From: Pollenia angustigena
Taxonomy: Eukaryota; Arthropoda; Insecta; Diptera; Polleniidae
Assembly (NCBI GenBank): GCA_930367215.1
Contig: OV884059.1
Span: 71,829,393-71,893,392, forward strand
Direction of reading: 5' to 3'
DNA: 64,000 nt
Translations under genes and position numbers: made by a program
The notes under the pieces: model-generated
Told to the model about the DNA's origin: nothing
Database searches by the model: none
Seen by the model: the letters and a program-made list of their open reading frames with translations, nothing else
Shown here: positions 11,331 through 22,314 of the stretch, in pieces
Numbering within the stretch: the first letter of the stretch is position 1
How the letters are laid out: each line of letters begins with the position of its first letter

Positions 11331-11679
11331 AAAATTAACTTTAATTTCTTGTTGTTCTGATTTTTCTTTGTTTACAAAATGTATGAAATTTAATGAAAGT
11401 ATGGTAGCATTGTTAGGAGAATAAGTGTCTATATGTGAGAGCATAAGAAAAAACGTTCTCAAAATACAATAGATTTTATTTCACGACAGCTTTCTACGAC
11501 TTATTTTTATGTCAAATTGTATTTCTTAAAGGTGGGTCAAAAGTAACCACCCTATTGGAAAACGCTATAACTTTTGCAAATGGCGCCAAATGTCAATGCG
11601 GTTTTGACATTTGTGAAGTAAGTAAACGCAGAATACAAATTGACAAGCCATTAAGCGGTTAACTACGCAAGAACCCAGA

Positions 11680-11900
11680 ATTCTGAAAGAAGCATTTCCG
11701 ATTCGCTTAATTTCTCGTTTTGGTAATCATTGCCAGATCACCCGATTTAACCGTTTCAGACTTATTTTTATAGAGTTTCTTGAAGCCCTTCAGCAGAATA
11801 TTCGCCAGGAATGCGAGAACCTGCCGACGTAATTCTGGCAAGTGGTGGAAAATGCCATAAAACGAGTCATCAACTCAGAAACATAAAATTAAATGTGCAG
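11680..11900 (+). pseudogene. mariner/IS630 transposase C-terminal fragment
   Basis: The plus-strand translation, with a stop, gives FPIRLISRFGNHCQITRFNR followed by NIRQECENLP and VENAIKRVINSE. This is the C-terminal end of the insect DDE_3-type transposase also seen at 18440 and 50565, where the motif is normally LISR.G, then PDL, then a helical tail. The region upstream (11525-11680) starts GGTGGGTCAAAAGTAACC and may be the element end. It is an inactive relic. Confidence 0.55.
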
Positions 11901-11904
11901 GGTC

Positions 11905-13011
11905 CTGAGTGAATAAGAACCTAAAGAATGAAACATTTTTGGTACTTTTTTGTTAAAACCTAGAAACATAAACTTTAGCTTAAAAATCGCGACCTTGGGA
12001 CAGCAGGTTCTAGTTATCTTACATGTAGTTTATGTGCAAATAGAAAGAACCTTGTTGTCACTATCTCGCGAAATATGTCCACAAAAGAAAGAGAGACGCG
12101 AACGAAGTAGCGGGTTTAATGCTGGTATAAATATCTATTAATTTCTATCAATTCCTTATTAAAAGAAAATGTCTTTTACGACTTTGTTCTAACGTCATTT
12201 ATTTTATCTTTGTTTATTTCCATTTCATTAACTTATTAGTTTCGTTTCTGTATTCTTTGTTTTAAATCAAAAAGAAAATTTCAAAGGCATAAATGTGTTG
12301 CAACATAAAAAATCAAATCTCTCAAACAACTTAAAGAACATAAGACTAAAAATGAAAAAACTAAATGGAAAAAATAATTAATTAGCTAACTAACTCACCA
12401 TGGAGACCATTAAACTTACAAAATAATTGATATGGAAAACATGTCATGGATAAAACTTTCTTTTAAAACGTGCGAAGGTGGTATCATAAGTTAAATAGCA
12501 ATTTATATTCCACAGCCTGAATATTTAATTCACTTTCATAATCGAAAAATTTCGATGGTTGGATATTATACGTAATTTTCGACAACATTTTGGATTATAA
12601 GTAACAAATTTTTGTCTAATAAAAGAATTTAAGCATAGGCAAACGATTTGTAAAGCCACAAACACAGATGGCGCATTTCTTTATTCAAAATAGTTATGTA
12701 ATATGCATGATGCAAAATTATGTCACAAAAGATAAAACTGTATGAGGTTTTGCTTTCAAAACAAAGCACAATTGTATTTTTTTGCGTCACACAAACTGTC
12801 AACAACGGACCTGCACAATTAACGCTGCCATAGTTACGACCCAACCACAATGTGCATGATCAGGCTTAAGCAATATGCGAGAACAAGTAAATCATATGCG
12901 GCAAACCATTTGGAACTTGAGGAAAACTTACGGAGCACTGGTCGGCAAGATTTGATTTTACATTTTTCGGTAGTGATTTTGCTTCATGTTAACTTAACAT
13001 GATTTTTCAAT
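11905..13011. other. AT-rich spacer, no gene seen
   Basis: I see no repeat ends and no coding similarity. The short frames here are not supported by any motif. Confidence 0.5.
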
Positions 13012-14655
13012 AAATTTTTATAGGACTAGAAATGACAAAGTGTGTGAAGATAAATATGAAAACTTAAATTCATTTTAAAAAACATCGCATGCGATCAAAA
13101 ATATTTTAAGAAAATATCGCATGCGTATTATAAAGAAAATACGACTATTTACACGAAATTTTACAGTTTTTATGAAAAATCAATATTTTTATTAAATATT
13201 TAAAACTAATTAGATATTTGTTTAGTCTTTTTATATTAAAATTTATGATTTTTGAAAAATACGACTTAGAGTGAAATTCTCATGAAAGTGCTGTGTGAGG
13301 GATATGGGAACTGTTTTTAAACCCTTCGTTCTCAGGGAATCAAACATAATTGAAAATGAAGACTATGGAAAGAGCTACAACAATCTATAATCACTATATC
13401 CAAATTGTATTTGTGAAAATTTTTATACATTTTTGAAAATTTGACTTAGAGTGAAATTCTCATGAAAGTGTTGTGTGAGGGATATGGCAACTGTGTCCAA
13501 ACTCTTCGATCTCAGGGAATCAAACCCAATGGAAATTGAAGACTATGGACAGAGCTACAATAATCTATAAGCACTATATCGAAATTGTATTTGTGAAAAT
13601 CGAAGGGTTTGAACACAGTAGCTATATCCCTCACAGAGCAATTTCACTCTAACACTCAATTTACATGGTGAATTTTATGACGACCAATTTTAGACGTAAT
13701 TTTTTTTGTTTGTAAGCGAGCGGTGTAGAGAAGAAAGATGGGTGGAAAAATAGACATGATTTCTGTTTTCTCTTCCTCTTTCTTCTCTACACCGCTTGCT
13801 GCCAAACAAAAAATGACGTCTAAAATTGGACGTCATAAAATTCATCATGTAAATTGAGTGTAAGTCAAATTTTCAAAAATGTATAAAAATTTTCACAAAT
13901 ACAATTTGGATATAGTGATAGATTGTTGTAGCCCTTTCCATAGTCTTCATTTTCAATTAGGTTTGATTCGCTGAGATCGAAGGGTTTGGACACAGTTGAC
14001 ATATCCCTCACACAGCACTTTCATGAGAATTTCACTCTAAGTCGTATTTTTTCAAAAATCATAAATTTTAATATAAAAAGACTAATTAAATATCTTATTA
14101 GTTTTAAATATTAAATAAAAATTATTGATTTATCATAAAAACTGTAAAATTTCGTGTAAATAGTCTATATTCTTTATAATACGCTTGCGATATTTTTTTA
14201 AAATATTTTTATCGCATGCGATATTTTTTTCAAATGAATTTAGTTTTTCATATTTATCTTAACACATGTGAAATGACACTGTAAAATTTCGTTAAGATCG
14301 TTCCATAATTTACCCAAGGCCCCATATAAACCCAACTCCCGGAAAACAGTTTAGTACGCGTAAAACCGTAATAAATATTACTATTAGAATACAATTGAAT
14401 ACTTCACAGTTTTAAAGGACTAGAAATAACATTAATAAGTTTCGTGATGATCGGTCAATAATTTACTTTAGACGAATCATGATATTTTACTCAAGCTATT
14501 TAAAATTGCTAAAAAAAAAAGCATAAAACGTCTGTTTTTATAAAGATAACTTAATAATAAGTAGATATCATGTAGATATCACTCCTGAAATAATTGAACT
14601 GTCGGTGGACGGTATCAAAGATTCGGCACAGCCGAATATAGCACTCCAACTTGTA
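13012..14655 (-). mobile_element. mini-me element split by a foldback
   Basis: The stretch GGACTAGAAATGACA...CTGTAAAATTTCGT is the internal repeat of the mini-me family (compare 16606-16640), cut by the foldback 13038-14270. The remainder runs rightwards through CCCATATAAACCC and ends, in minus orientation, with the characteristic ATTCGGCACAGCCGAATATAG hairpin-containing terminus (14620-14655). Only the region around the insertion is kept on the left side. Confidence 0.6.
13038..14270. mobile_element. 1.2-kb foldback element with 8-bp duplication
   Basis: The arms, about 13041-13447 and 13852-14267, are strongly complementary for roughly 400 bp. A second nested pair (about 13655-13730 and 13783-13865) brings the hairpin almost to closure. 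The left arm has an extra direct duplication of about 180 bp (starting GACTTAGAGTGAAATTCTC at 13263 and 13441). The flanks are AAATGACA on both sides (13030-13037, 14271-14278), exactly the sequence of an uninterrupted mini-me repeat. The 8-bp duplication suggests hAT-type integration. No coding capacity. Confidence 0.88.
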
Positions 14656-14895
14656 ATTAAATTTAATGGTGTCTCAGTAAGAATGCACTTTTTCATTTTA
14701 ACGTATTTTTGCACAATTAAAACACATTTTTTTCGTAAGCCGCCCCACTTTTCATAATCAGTATAAGCAAATGTGGCAGCTGCCAAATTTCAGAGTAGCG
14801 ACTTGCACAAAAAAATTACACTTTATTTAAAATGTGCAGCCTTTATGCCCTTATCAGTGTTTGAAACTAAACAGCACATTATTAAGCGTTCGGCT

Positions 14896-15753
14896 TAGGG
14901 ATGAAACGATACCTCTAAGGTATCGATACTTTTACTCGATGTGGTATCGCTCGTAAAGTATCGATACCTACTCAGTATCGAAATAAAAGTATCGATCCTT
15001 AAATGTATCGGTTTGCATGATAAAAAAAAATAGAAAGAAGCATTTATATACGTTCTTATTAGTGTTTTAGTACTATATAATACAATAAGAACTACGACCC
15101 TTTAAAATTTTTATGCAAAACGAAAAGTTTAAAAACTGAGACCACTTTTTGTTACCACCTAGTACCAATTCCCTTCCGAAAAGTCTTTTTTTTATCTTAG
15201 GAAACGAAATTTTATAGAACGTTCAGGATAACATCCTTCATTCACCTTTTTTTCCAGAAATCACCAATGTCACTGTGTATTTATTTTAAATGTAAATATG
15301 TATTTTGTTTTTAAATTGGTAAATATATAATAAAGTGTGGTAAAACCATAATCTACAATGTTAATTGTGAGTCACACTTTAACGTCAAGTTTTTTGTGCA
15401 ACTTAATTTGACCTTTCTTTGTTTCCGTGAATGGTGTTCGGTATCGCGAGATGATAACGGACTTCCTATAGCCATAAATTGAGGAAATGGACCTAGACGA
15501 TTTGTGGTTTATAGGTGTTAACTGGTCAAACGTTTTCTTGACACCGTCACTGCTGTTCAAGCTTTGGAAAATAATCAAAAATTTCAGATTAATTTCAATA
15601 CCAAAGTGAAACGATTACTTTTGACCGATACCGAGTATTTTTTTATCGATACTACTTGTTACTCGGTTGCTAAGTATCGATTACAAAAATACTTGGTACT
15701 TATATAAAAGTATTGAATATGTACTTGTATTTACTCGTATCGTTTCATCCCTA
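14896..15753. mobile_element. hAT element with TATCGATA subterminal repeats
   Basis: The perfect inverted ends TAGGGATGAAACGATAC are flanked by an exact 8-bp duplication GTTCGGCT (14888-14895, 15754-15761). The subterminal regions carry TATCGATA at 14921, 14959 and 15644 and several one-off variants. The interior contains a mariner transposase scrap (about 15411-15563), so this non-autonomous copy has captured or received foreign sequence. Confidence 0.93.
15411..15563 (+). pseudogene. mariner/IS630 transposase fragment
   Basis: The plus-strand translation reads VSVNGVRYREMITDFL, stop, P, stop, IEEMDLDDLWF. It is closely similar to VTVNGVRYREIITDFL and IEDKDLDDM in the 18.4 kb fragment. This is the segment between the first and second catalytic Asp of DDE_3-type transposases. 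Two in-frame stops make it dead. Confidence 0.65.
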
Positions 15754-15910
15754 GTTCGGCTCACACGAACACAAACCTTTATACCGTTAGTAACTATTTG
15801 AAAGAAAGAGCCGAACATTATAAATTGTTCAGTTCTTCGTTAAAAAACATAACAATTGTAGTGATACTGTAGACAAACATTATACTTTAATGTTCTATAA
15901 TGCTTCTTTT

Positions 15911-16838
15911 TATACCCTCCACCACAATTAGTTGTGAAGAGGGTATATTAAGTTTGTCATTCCGTGTGAAACTTTTTTATTATTCATCTCAGACCCCATA
16001 AAGTATATATATTCTGGGTCCTTGAGTAATTCTAAGTCGATTTAGCCATGTCCGTCTGTCTGTCCAACTCAACAACTGAACAACTCAAAAGAAATGAACA
16101 AACTTGGTGCCAAATTGCTTGTAGTTATCCTAAGCAGTTTGGGATTGAAATCTAGCAAAATCGGTTCAGTAGGACCAGAGCTATGAATCAAAATTTGGAA
16201 CCACTACCTAAAAAAAATTGATAATTTTGTTACAAAAAATAACATAAATGCTGGAACAAGGCACGGAATGAGATAAGATTTTGCAAAAATTTTTTGTATT
16301 TGACTGGAAATCACGCTGTTAAATTTCGTGAAGAACCGTTCATAATTTACTCTAAGCCCCATATAAACACTACTACCGGAAAACAGTTTAGTACGCCTAA
16401 AACCGTAAAAAATAACGCTAGCGTAACAAAATTTGGTACGTCACAGTTGTTTAGGACTAGAAATAACACTATGAAATTTCGGGACGATCGGTCCATAAAT
16501 TACCTTAGGACCCATATAAACCCTACTACCGGAAAACAGTTTAGTACCCCTAAAACCGTAAAAAATAATGCAATCATAACAAATTTTGGCTCGTCACAGT
16601 TTTAAAGGACTAGAAATGACGCTGTGAAATTTCGTGATGATCGGTCCATAATTTACCCTAGGCCCCATATAAACCCTACTACCGGAAAACAGTTTAGTCG
16701 CCTAAAACCATGATTAATAAAAAATCGTCACAGTTTAAGATAATAATAACATCATACAGATATTACTCCTTAAACATTCGAACTGTCGGTGGAGGGTATC
16801 AAAGATTCGGCACAGCCGAATATAGCACTCTATCTTGT
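15911..16838 (-). mobile_element. mini-me/DINE-1-type element, complete
   Basis: In minus orientation it begins with AGAGTGCTATATTCGGCTGT plus a hairpin and ends TATACCCTC...GAGGGTATA-type, read on the plus strand at 15911. On the plus strand it has (TA)n at about 16003-16010, then a conserved core (TGGGTCCTTGAGTAATTC...), then GTCCGTCTGTCTGTCC. This is the mini-me order: TA tract, core of about 33 bp, GTCY tract. Three tandem units of about 155 bp (16310-16720) follow. It sits in a T-rich target within a hAT copy. Confidence 0.85.
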
Positions 16839-16891
16839 TTACATTGATAAAGAAATGAACAAACAATAAATTTTAGCATCGACCGCAGCTT

Positions 16892-17859
16892 TTCTTGAAA
16901 AAAAACTTGTATCTTTAATTAAATTGTTTGCACAAAGTTTTTAATGATTTATGTAGGAAAATAAAATTTTTAGCGTGTATTTTAATTCTAAATATGTTTG
17001 AAAGTGTAAAATGAAAACAGCTCATGATTTAGTATAAATAACGGTTTTCAAAACACAGGGATTTTAAAGTTTATTTTACCATTCTGGGAGTCGTTCTTTT
17101 CTCAATTCAATGAACAACCCACGTACATCATAAAAACCTCTTTGCTATACACATACATACATACATTTTTAAATGCATGCACCAGATTTTTAAAATTTAA
17201 TAGAAAACAGAAAAGTGCGTATAATTTGTTTTAATACACAACCGAGTCTGTGTCGACAATTTGCATATGCATAAAATATGTATGAATGTAAAGATGTACG
17301 TAAATACAAAAAAAAATGCATTAAAAATGAAAAAATCTTCTTAGTCATTTTATGTTTTACGCTAATGGGGAAAAATCTATAAAAAACGCATTAAAAAACT
17401 AAAAACACACAAATGAGACATTTATTTTTATAATCACAGACTACAGATGCAGGTATGACAAGTGATGTCAATAACATTTCAATGTAAAATGCTCAGAGAA
17501 AAGCACTATGGGAAGAAGGACGTAACAAAAACAAACTTATTTTTAAAAAGGTCAAAGATAACTTAAAAAAAAAATGTTATTATTTTTTTAATTTCACTTT
17601 AATACAAGCGATATTTTTAATATAAGTTCTCTGGACCTCATTGCAATGTTGCAAAAATTTATACTTTTGCATCATCGCTATTCATATTTTACTAATAATA
17701 ATAATAATAAGTAGTTAAACATAAAACAATAAAAATAAAGTGGACATTAAAGACACTTTTATATTTTTAACTAACATGTCTGGTTAAAACTGTAAATTAA
17801 TACAGTTCTCAACAACTAATTGACATTTCTTTGTATCAGTGTTTGATAAATTAAACGAT
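16892..17859. other. AT-rich spacer, no gene seen
   Basis: Microsatellite-like CATA repeats at about 17148-17165 and (ATA)n at about 17694-17711. No coding or repeat termini recognised. Confidence 0.5.
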
Positions 17860-17862
17860 TAA

Positions 17863-18404
17863 GGCCCGTTTTCACGACTTAACGATAGCTTAATGTAGGA
17901 ACTTATCGAACAGATAATGAGTTTTTAATTATCACAAGTGCCCTTTAATCTAAAAGTGAAGGGTAAGGTAAAGAGAGGAACGTTCCACCTTTAACTTTTG
18001 TCGTAAGGTTTATATTTGAGATTGCCATATTATTTTCACATATTTTTTATATATGGCAACTCCAAGTACGCGTTTATTTTGTAAATTAATAACAAACTCG
18101 TATTTTAACAAATAAAATTTACAAAATGTTAAATTCGCGTGTATGCGGTATTTCATTAATATTTGCCATTATTAAAAAATATTTGTGCACACAAAAATTT
18201 TAAATGAGAAAAGTAAAAGAAAGTACGTAGTTGCCAAAAATAATCGGTATTTACTTTAGTATTGCCACATATTTAAAAATTGTTAGTTTATTTTATACAA
18301 AAGTTGTGAAAACGAAAAATAGTTGAAGGTAACTTTATTCCTCACTAGTGCTTAAGTTACCATTAACTATTTCGATCTTTAAAGGTAAGTCGTAAAAACG
18401 GGCC
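17863..18404. mobile_element. PIF/Harbinger-like MITE (TAA duplication)
   Basis: The inverted ends GGCCCGTTTTCACGACTTA and TAAGTCGTAAAAACGGGCC are bounded by TAA on both sides (17860-17862, 18405-18407). A 3-bp TWA duplication with GGCC-type ends is the Tourist/Harbinger signature. It is noncoding, 542 bp. The interior near 18310 carries AAAAATAGTTGAAGGTAAC, mirrored by GTTACCATTAACTATTTC. Confidence 0.85.
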
Positions 18405-18439
18405 TAAGAGGCACCCAATTTAGCTGCGAATTAATACTG

Positions 18440-18830
18440 TTTAAGACTTTTACGAAAATGAGCGTTCAAATCAAAATGAATTTCGTGCACTTCATCTGCA
18501 GCGACGGGGCAGACTTTCACCTCAGTGGATTCGTTAACAAGCAGAATTGCCGCATTTGGGCAAATGAGAATCCACGAGTGATTGTTGAAAAGCCGATGCA
18601 TCCACAAAGAGTGTCTGTTTGGTGCGGTTAATGGTTTATGGTCGGCCAAGCAGTTACCGTGAATGGTGTTCGCTATCGTGAAATTATAACGGACTTCTTG
18701 TGACCAGAAATTGAGGATAAAGACCTGGACGATATGTGCTGCCAACAGGATAGTTCCACTTGTCACACAGATCGGATAGAGGTATGTCACCGAAGCCGTG
18801 GCGAGCATTTGGTCGATATTTTGTTTCACA
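18440..18830 (+). pseudogene. mariner/IS630 (DDE_3) transposase catalytic fragment
   Basis: The plus-strand translation from about 18500 gives FHLSGFVNKQNCRIWANENP, then KPMHPQRVSVWCG, VTVNGVRYREIITDFL, IEDKDLDDM and QQDSSTCHT. These are in the order of the insect DDE_3 transposase: first Asp region (GADFHLSG), core, and the second Asp in QQD. Stops replace Trp/Leu codons at two places and the last acidic residue is absent. The opposite-strand 132-codon frame at 18431-18829 is only its shadow. It is an inactive relic. Confidence 0.85.
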
Positions 18831-20704
18831 CAATTGTCATAGATCCTTCTACCATAATAAAAAATATTAAGATTGTTTTATTTTGTTTGATTCTTTGTTT
18901 TATTTACAATTAACTTTTTGGTTGTTTATCTTTTATGCAGCTCCTTCACATTGCAACTGAGTTAAATAAACCAGATTGTTGTTCGCTGCACAGGCGATAA
19001 CTTTTCAATCAACTTTTTATTAAGAACCTATTTTTGTAGGGAAAACATGAGTTCGAATTTTCATAAGGTTTCACGATGCACACTTTGCTTATTCTGCACG
19101 CATTGATAACTGTTTTGGTACACTTTGGGACAATTGTGGATAATGAGCACTTACATGAGCACCCGCCATATGGTATTATCTCATGTTGGATCTCAAGTAC
19201 ATAAACAATGCGTTTTCCAATCGCCCCCGGCTGTTAGAGGTTTCAATTTGAGTGTATAATCCGGCCAGATTATACACTCGCCCCTTGATTAAGAACTGGA
19301 GTTATTTAACCTCCACTGCTTTTTCACCACAAAAGGTGAAAAATCAGCCCTTTGGTGGGATCTTCAGGGTATCCATCACTACGTGATTCCCGAAAGTGTA
19401 CTGCACTCATAAAATTATTACAGTAACTGATTGTAGGTTATTAAATTCGTTTTCGGTACTGTTAAAATTGAATAAAAATATAGTTATTTTACGAATAAAT
19501 TTATTTTTCAACATTTATGTTTGTTATTAAAAAAACAAACTACCAAAAAATAACGTTTTCCGTATTTTTTTTTGTTAATTTGTTTGATTTTTATCGGTTA
19601 AAATATATTTTTTAAAAGTAAAAACTATTCAATTTTAACGAATATGATGTTCAATAAATAAAAAACTTAGAAATTACTGAAAAAATCATTTGTTTTAAAT
19701 GAAATGTAAATGATCCGTTTTTTAAATGAATTTTAATTTGCTTCAAATGAATTTTCGTTTGAATTTAACTACATAATATTTTGAGTGTGTCAGCTGACAA
19801 GCGAAACTTCCGAAAGATGCATACTAACGGAGGCCTAAGCCAATAGTCAGTTTGGTGCCGCGTCACAGAGAGCTACTCACTCCCGTAATACCAGATAGGA
19901 TCTCTGGTCAGACGCGATCGCAAGAGATCATGAAGATCTTCTATGACGATGCACGGTGCTGCTTACAAAACGTCAGCAAATGAAAAATAAAACAAAAATT
20001 GTCATTTCAAGTCCCAATTTGATTGACAGTTGAATGAATATCAAATTTTTTTTTTTGGCCGATTACCAACCGGTGGTCGGTCAACCAGACGTTTTTGTGT
20101 AACAATTGTGTGTACAACTTGCTCGAATTGTGCAACAAGTTGTAGCGTGTAGGAGCCGCATAAGATTAACAATTAAAAACTTATTAAAGTTAACTAAAAT
20201 ATTATTGCAGTATTTTCCTTTTAATTCTTTTTCTATTTAGTTACCATCAACTGTTTATATGGATAAGTATTATTTCCTTTTTAAATGCAATTATTTTATT
20301 TAATTTTCTTAATGTACAACGAAAATATAATTATCCAAAAAAAGAATTATTTTTTATTTGAACATTGTATAAAAACTGCGAAAAAATACATTAAAAAATG
20401 TTTTGTATCTTGCGTATAATATTTGAACACGTAGTGACGTGTTGCGACATGCTATTTTCCAATTATGCACTTGTGTATTTTCTTACTTCAACTGGTAGAG
20501 AGATAAAAACGAATAAACAGAAAATTTACCTGTATTTCCTATAAAACTTTAAAGCGCAGACTATAAAAAGAACGACATAGTTGAATAATTTAAAAATACA
20601 TTTATAGTTTTATGAAAATATTGGATTTAAATGAAACTTATTACCCAAATGTTAGTTTAAGTCAAAAATTGTATTGTATGTCAAATATTGTTACATTTCT
20701 TCCT

Positions 20705-20743
<39 letters not shown>

Positions 20744-20906
20744 ATTGAGTTTAAAACTATTCACAATTCTTCCCAAATATCCTTAATAAAAGTTTTGTAT
20801 TTTCTTTCCAATTAACTCTAAATTTGACTATCAATCGGAGTCACTTCAATCCTGCCGCCGTTATAATATTTATTAAAAAAAAGTAACACAAATGTGGATT
20901 ACCAAC
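18831..20906. other. Spacer with unassigned sequence, no gene seen
   Basis: There is a small perfect hairpin at 19251-19278 (11-bp stem around CGGCCA). A somewhat less AT-rich block lies at about 19785-19975, possibly old transposon coding but not identifiable. A run of about 39 T covers 20704-20742. Nothing else recognisable. Confidence 0.45.
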
Positions 20907-21308
20907 TAAACCATCTCTAGTTTTTGAGATGTGGATAAAGTTTAAACTTATTTAAACGTAGTAACTTGGATTTTTCCGGATAAATTTAATTTTTTTTATT
21001 ATTTCCGTCCAGACCAACATTTTAAGCAAAACTAGGCTGTTCCGTCGAAATTACAAACTTGGTAATGACACCACAAATCTGTTTTCGGTTTAACTAAGGC
21101 CCTCATTACGGTTTACAACTCAACTCAGTTGAGTTGTAATAAAGACAACTGGTTGTGATCAGTTGTAATTTTTGTTATGTTTTTGTTCACCGCAATTTAG
21201 CAAAGTTGTAAACCATAATACAAAAATTTAGAAATTACAACTCAAATGAGTTGAGTTGTAAACCGCAATAGGGGCCTTAACCTAGTTTATCTGAGATCTC
21301 AAAAACCC
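20907..21308 (-). repeat. Repeat hosting a nested MITE
   Basis: Outer segments near 20918 (GTTTTTGAGATGTGGATAAA) and near 21300 (inverted GTTTTTGAGATCTCAGATAAA) are similar inverted ends. The middle matches 8871-9010. The boundaries are approximate and the superfamily is unknown. Confidence 0.5.
21098..21277. mobile_element. 180-bp PIF/Harbinger-like MITE (TAA duplication)
   Basis: The ends GGCCCTCATTACGGTTTACA and, inverted, GGCCCCTATTGCGGTTTACA are bounded by TAA (21095-21097, 21278-21280). Inside both ends lies the palindromic AACTCAACTCAGTTGAGTTG-type repeat. The paralogous stretch at 8871-9010 lacks it and shows the unoccupied site (AAACTAGG-TTTA-GTC), which confirms insertion. A right-end remnant lies at 23620-23660. 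Confidence 0.88.
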
Positions 21309-22053
21309 GGGCTAAGCATATTAACTAGAGCACGATCAACGGCATTTATAGACGAGTAGAGTCGAAAATTTCCAGACATTTTCCATTTCTAAATGCCTAA
21401 TTTCCAAGAATTTCCCAAGAAATTATATAAATAAGTGGGAAAAGATTATATTACAGGCCATAAAATAATGTGTTTAAGTCCTTCTTTCCGAATTCGTTGC
21501 TTACGTCCCGTAAAAATTAACAGAAGTTTTTGAAAGAGACATTAAACCCTCGAAATTAAATCTCATTCCCACATACTCGGGTCGAAATTTGTCTTGAATA
21601 TGTATTTCTCGATATTAATGATTTGGCGTTAAGTAAAATTTTATTATTTTATAGTTCTAATAATTTCATCTTTTGTAATCCCTATTGCTTTTATACCCAT
21701 TTAAAAGTTTTCTTTTATGTGATTATTTATTTGTTTCGGCTAAAGGGGTTGGATCATAAAATTAAAATAAAAACAATTTATTTTCTCCGATATTTCGGTT
21801 AACTTCGTCAACCATTTTCAAGGAATATAATTCGTTAATCTATTTTACCGCGTCTTTTTCCACAAACCTATAACATCAAACAAGACTAATCGACTCTTTT
21901 ATTTAATAGTAACCTAACAGTTTGCAGCTGTTTCAGTTTTATGATAAACTACCCTACAAAACGTTTCTTTAAGGACTTTGCCTTGACTTTTTCAGTGTTT
22001 TACCCAACAACGCAAAGATGACTCATTAACAGAAATCACCAACTAAAAGCAGC

Positions 22054-22100
22054 ACGCAAGTAAGAGTGCTATATTCGGGTTAAAACCATCCACCCTAGGT
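22054..22100 (+). mobile_element. mini-me terminus fragment
   Basis: GCAAGTAAGAGTGCTATATTCGGG is the family start (compare 8250 and 30044). The match then stops without the hairpin completing. A truncated remnant. Confidence 0.5.
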
Positions 22101-22314
22101 AATGCAGAGTCATACACCACTCACTTACAAACACATGTTACCAAATAAAATTAAAAAAAAAAAAAAAAATATCGCACTTATTCAACAATACTGTATTAAC
22201 TCAAAATGTTAGGTTTTTCACTTTTTGGAAAAAATCGACAGGTATCTACCCGCTGCTCTATTCGGCAATGTGCGGCGAATACACAAAATGTTTATAAATA
22301 CCTCTCTTATTTTC

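Larger units (their letters stand above)
14855..16891 (+). mobile_element. hAT MITE, TGTTCG family copy 3 (twice interrupted)
   Basis: The start CAGTGTTTGAAACTAAACA matches 10549 and runs to GCGTTCGGCT. It resumes at 15754 after a second hAT and continues to about 15910, then resumes at 16838 after a mini-me (TTACATTGATAAAGAAATGA, as in the reverse complement of 54890-54950). It ends without the right terminus near 16891. It is a landing pad for two later insertions. Confidence 0.75.

Noticed and set aside
16310..16720. Regularly spaced repeats considered as a CRISPR-like array
   Set aside because: Units are ~155 bp with no unique spacers, and the surrounding elements are eukaryotic transposons.
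18431..18829. 132-codon minus-strand frame
   Set aside because: It is the antisense shadow of the plus-strand mariner transposase fragment.
19785..19975. Less AT-rich block suspected to be a host exon
   Set aside because: No open frame of useful length on either strand and no recognisable motif; an old transposon fragment is as likely.
21788..21826. Minus-strand TTGACGA...CCGAAATATCGG looks like a hammerhead core, in a Penelope-type tail context
   Set aside because: The first core C is replaced by T, stem II is at most two pairs, and the flanks do not form stem I. At best a decayed relative.
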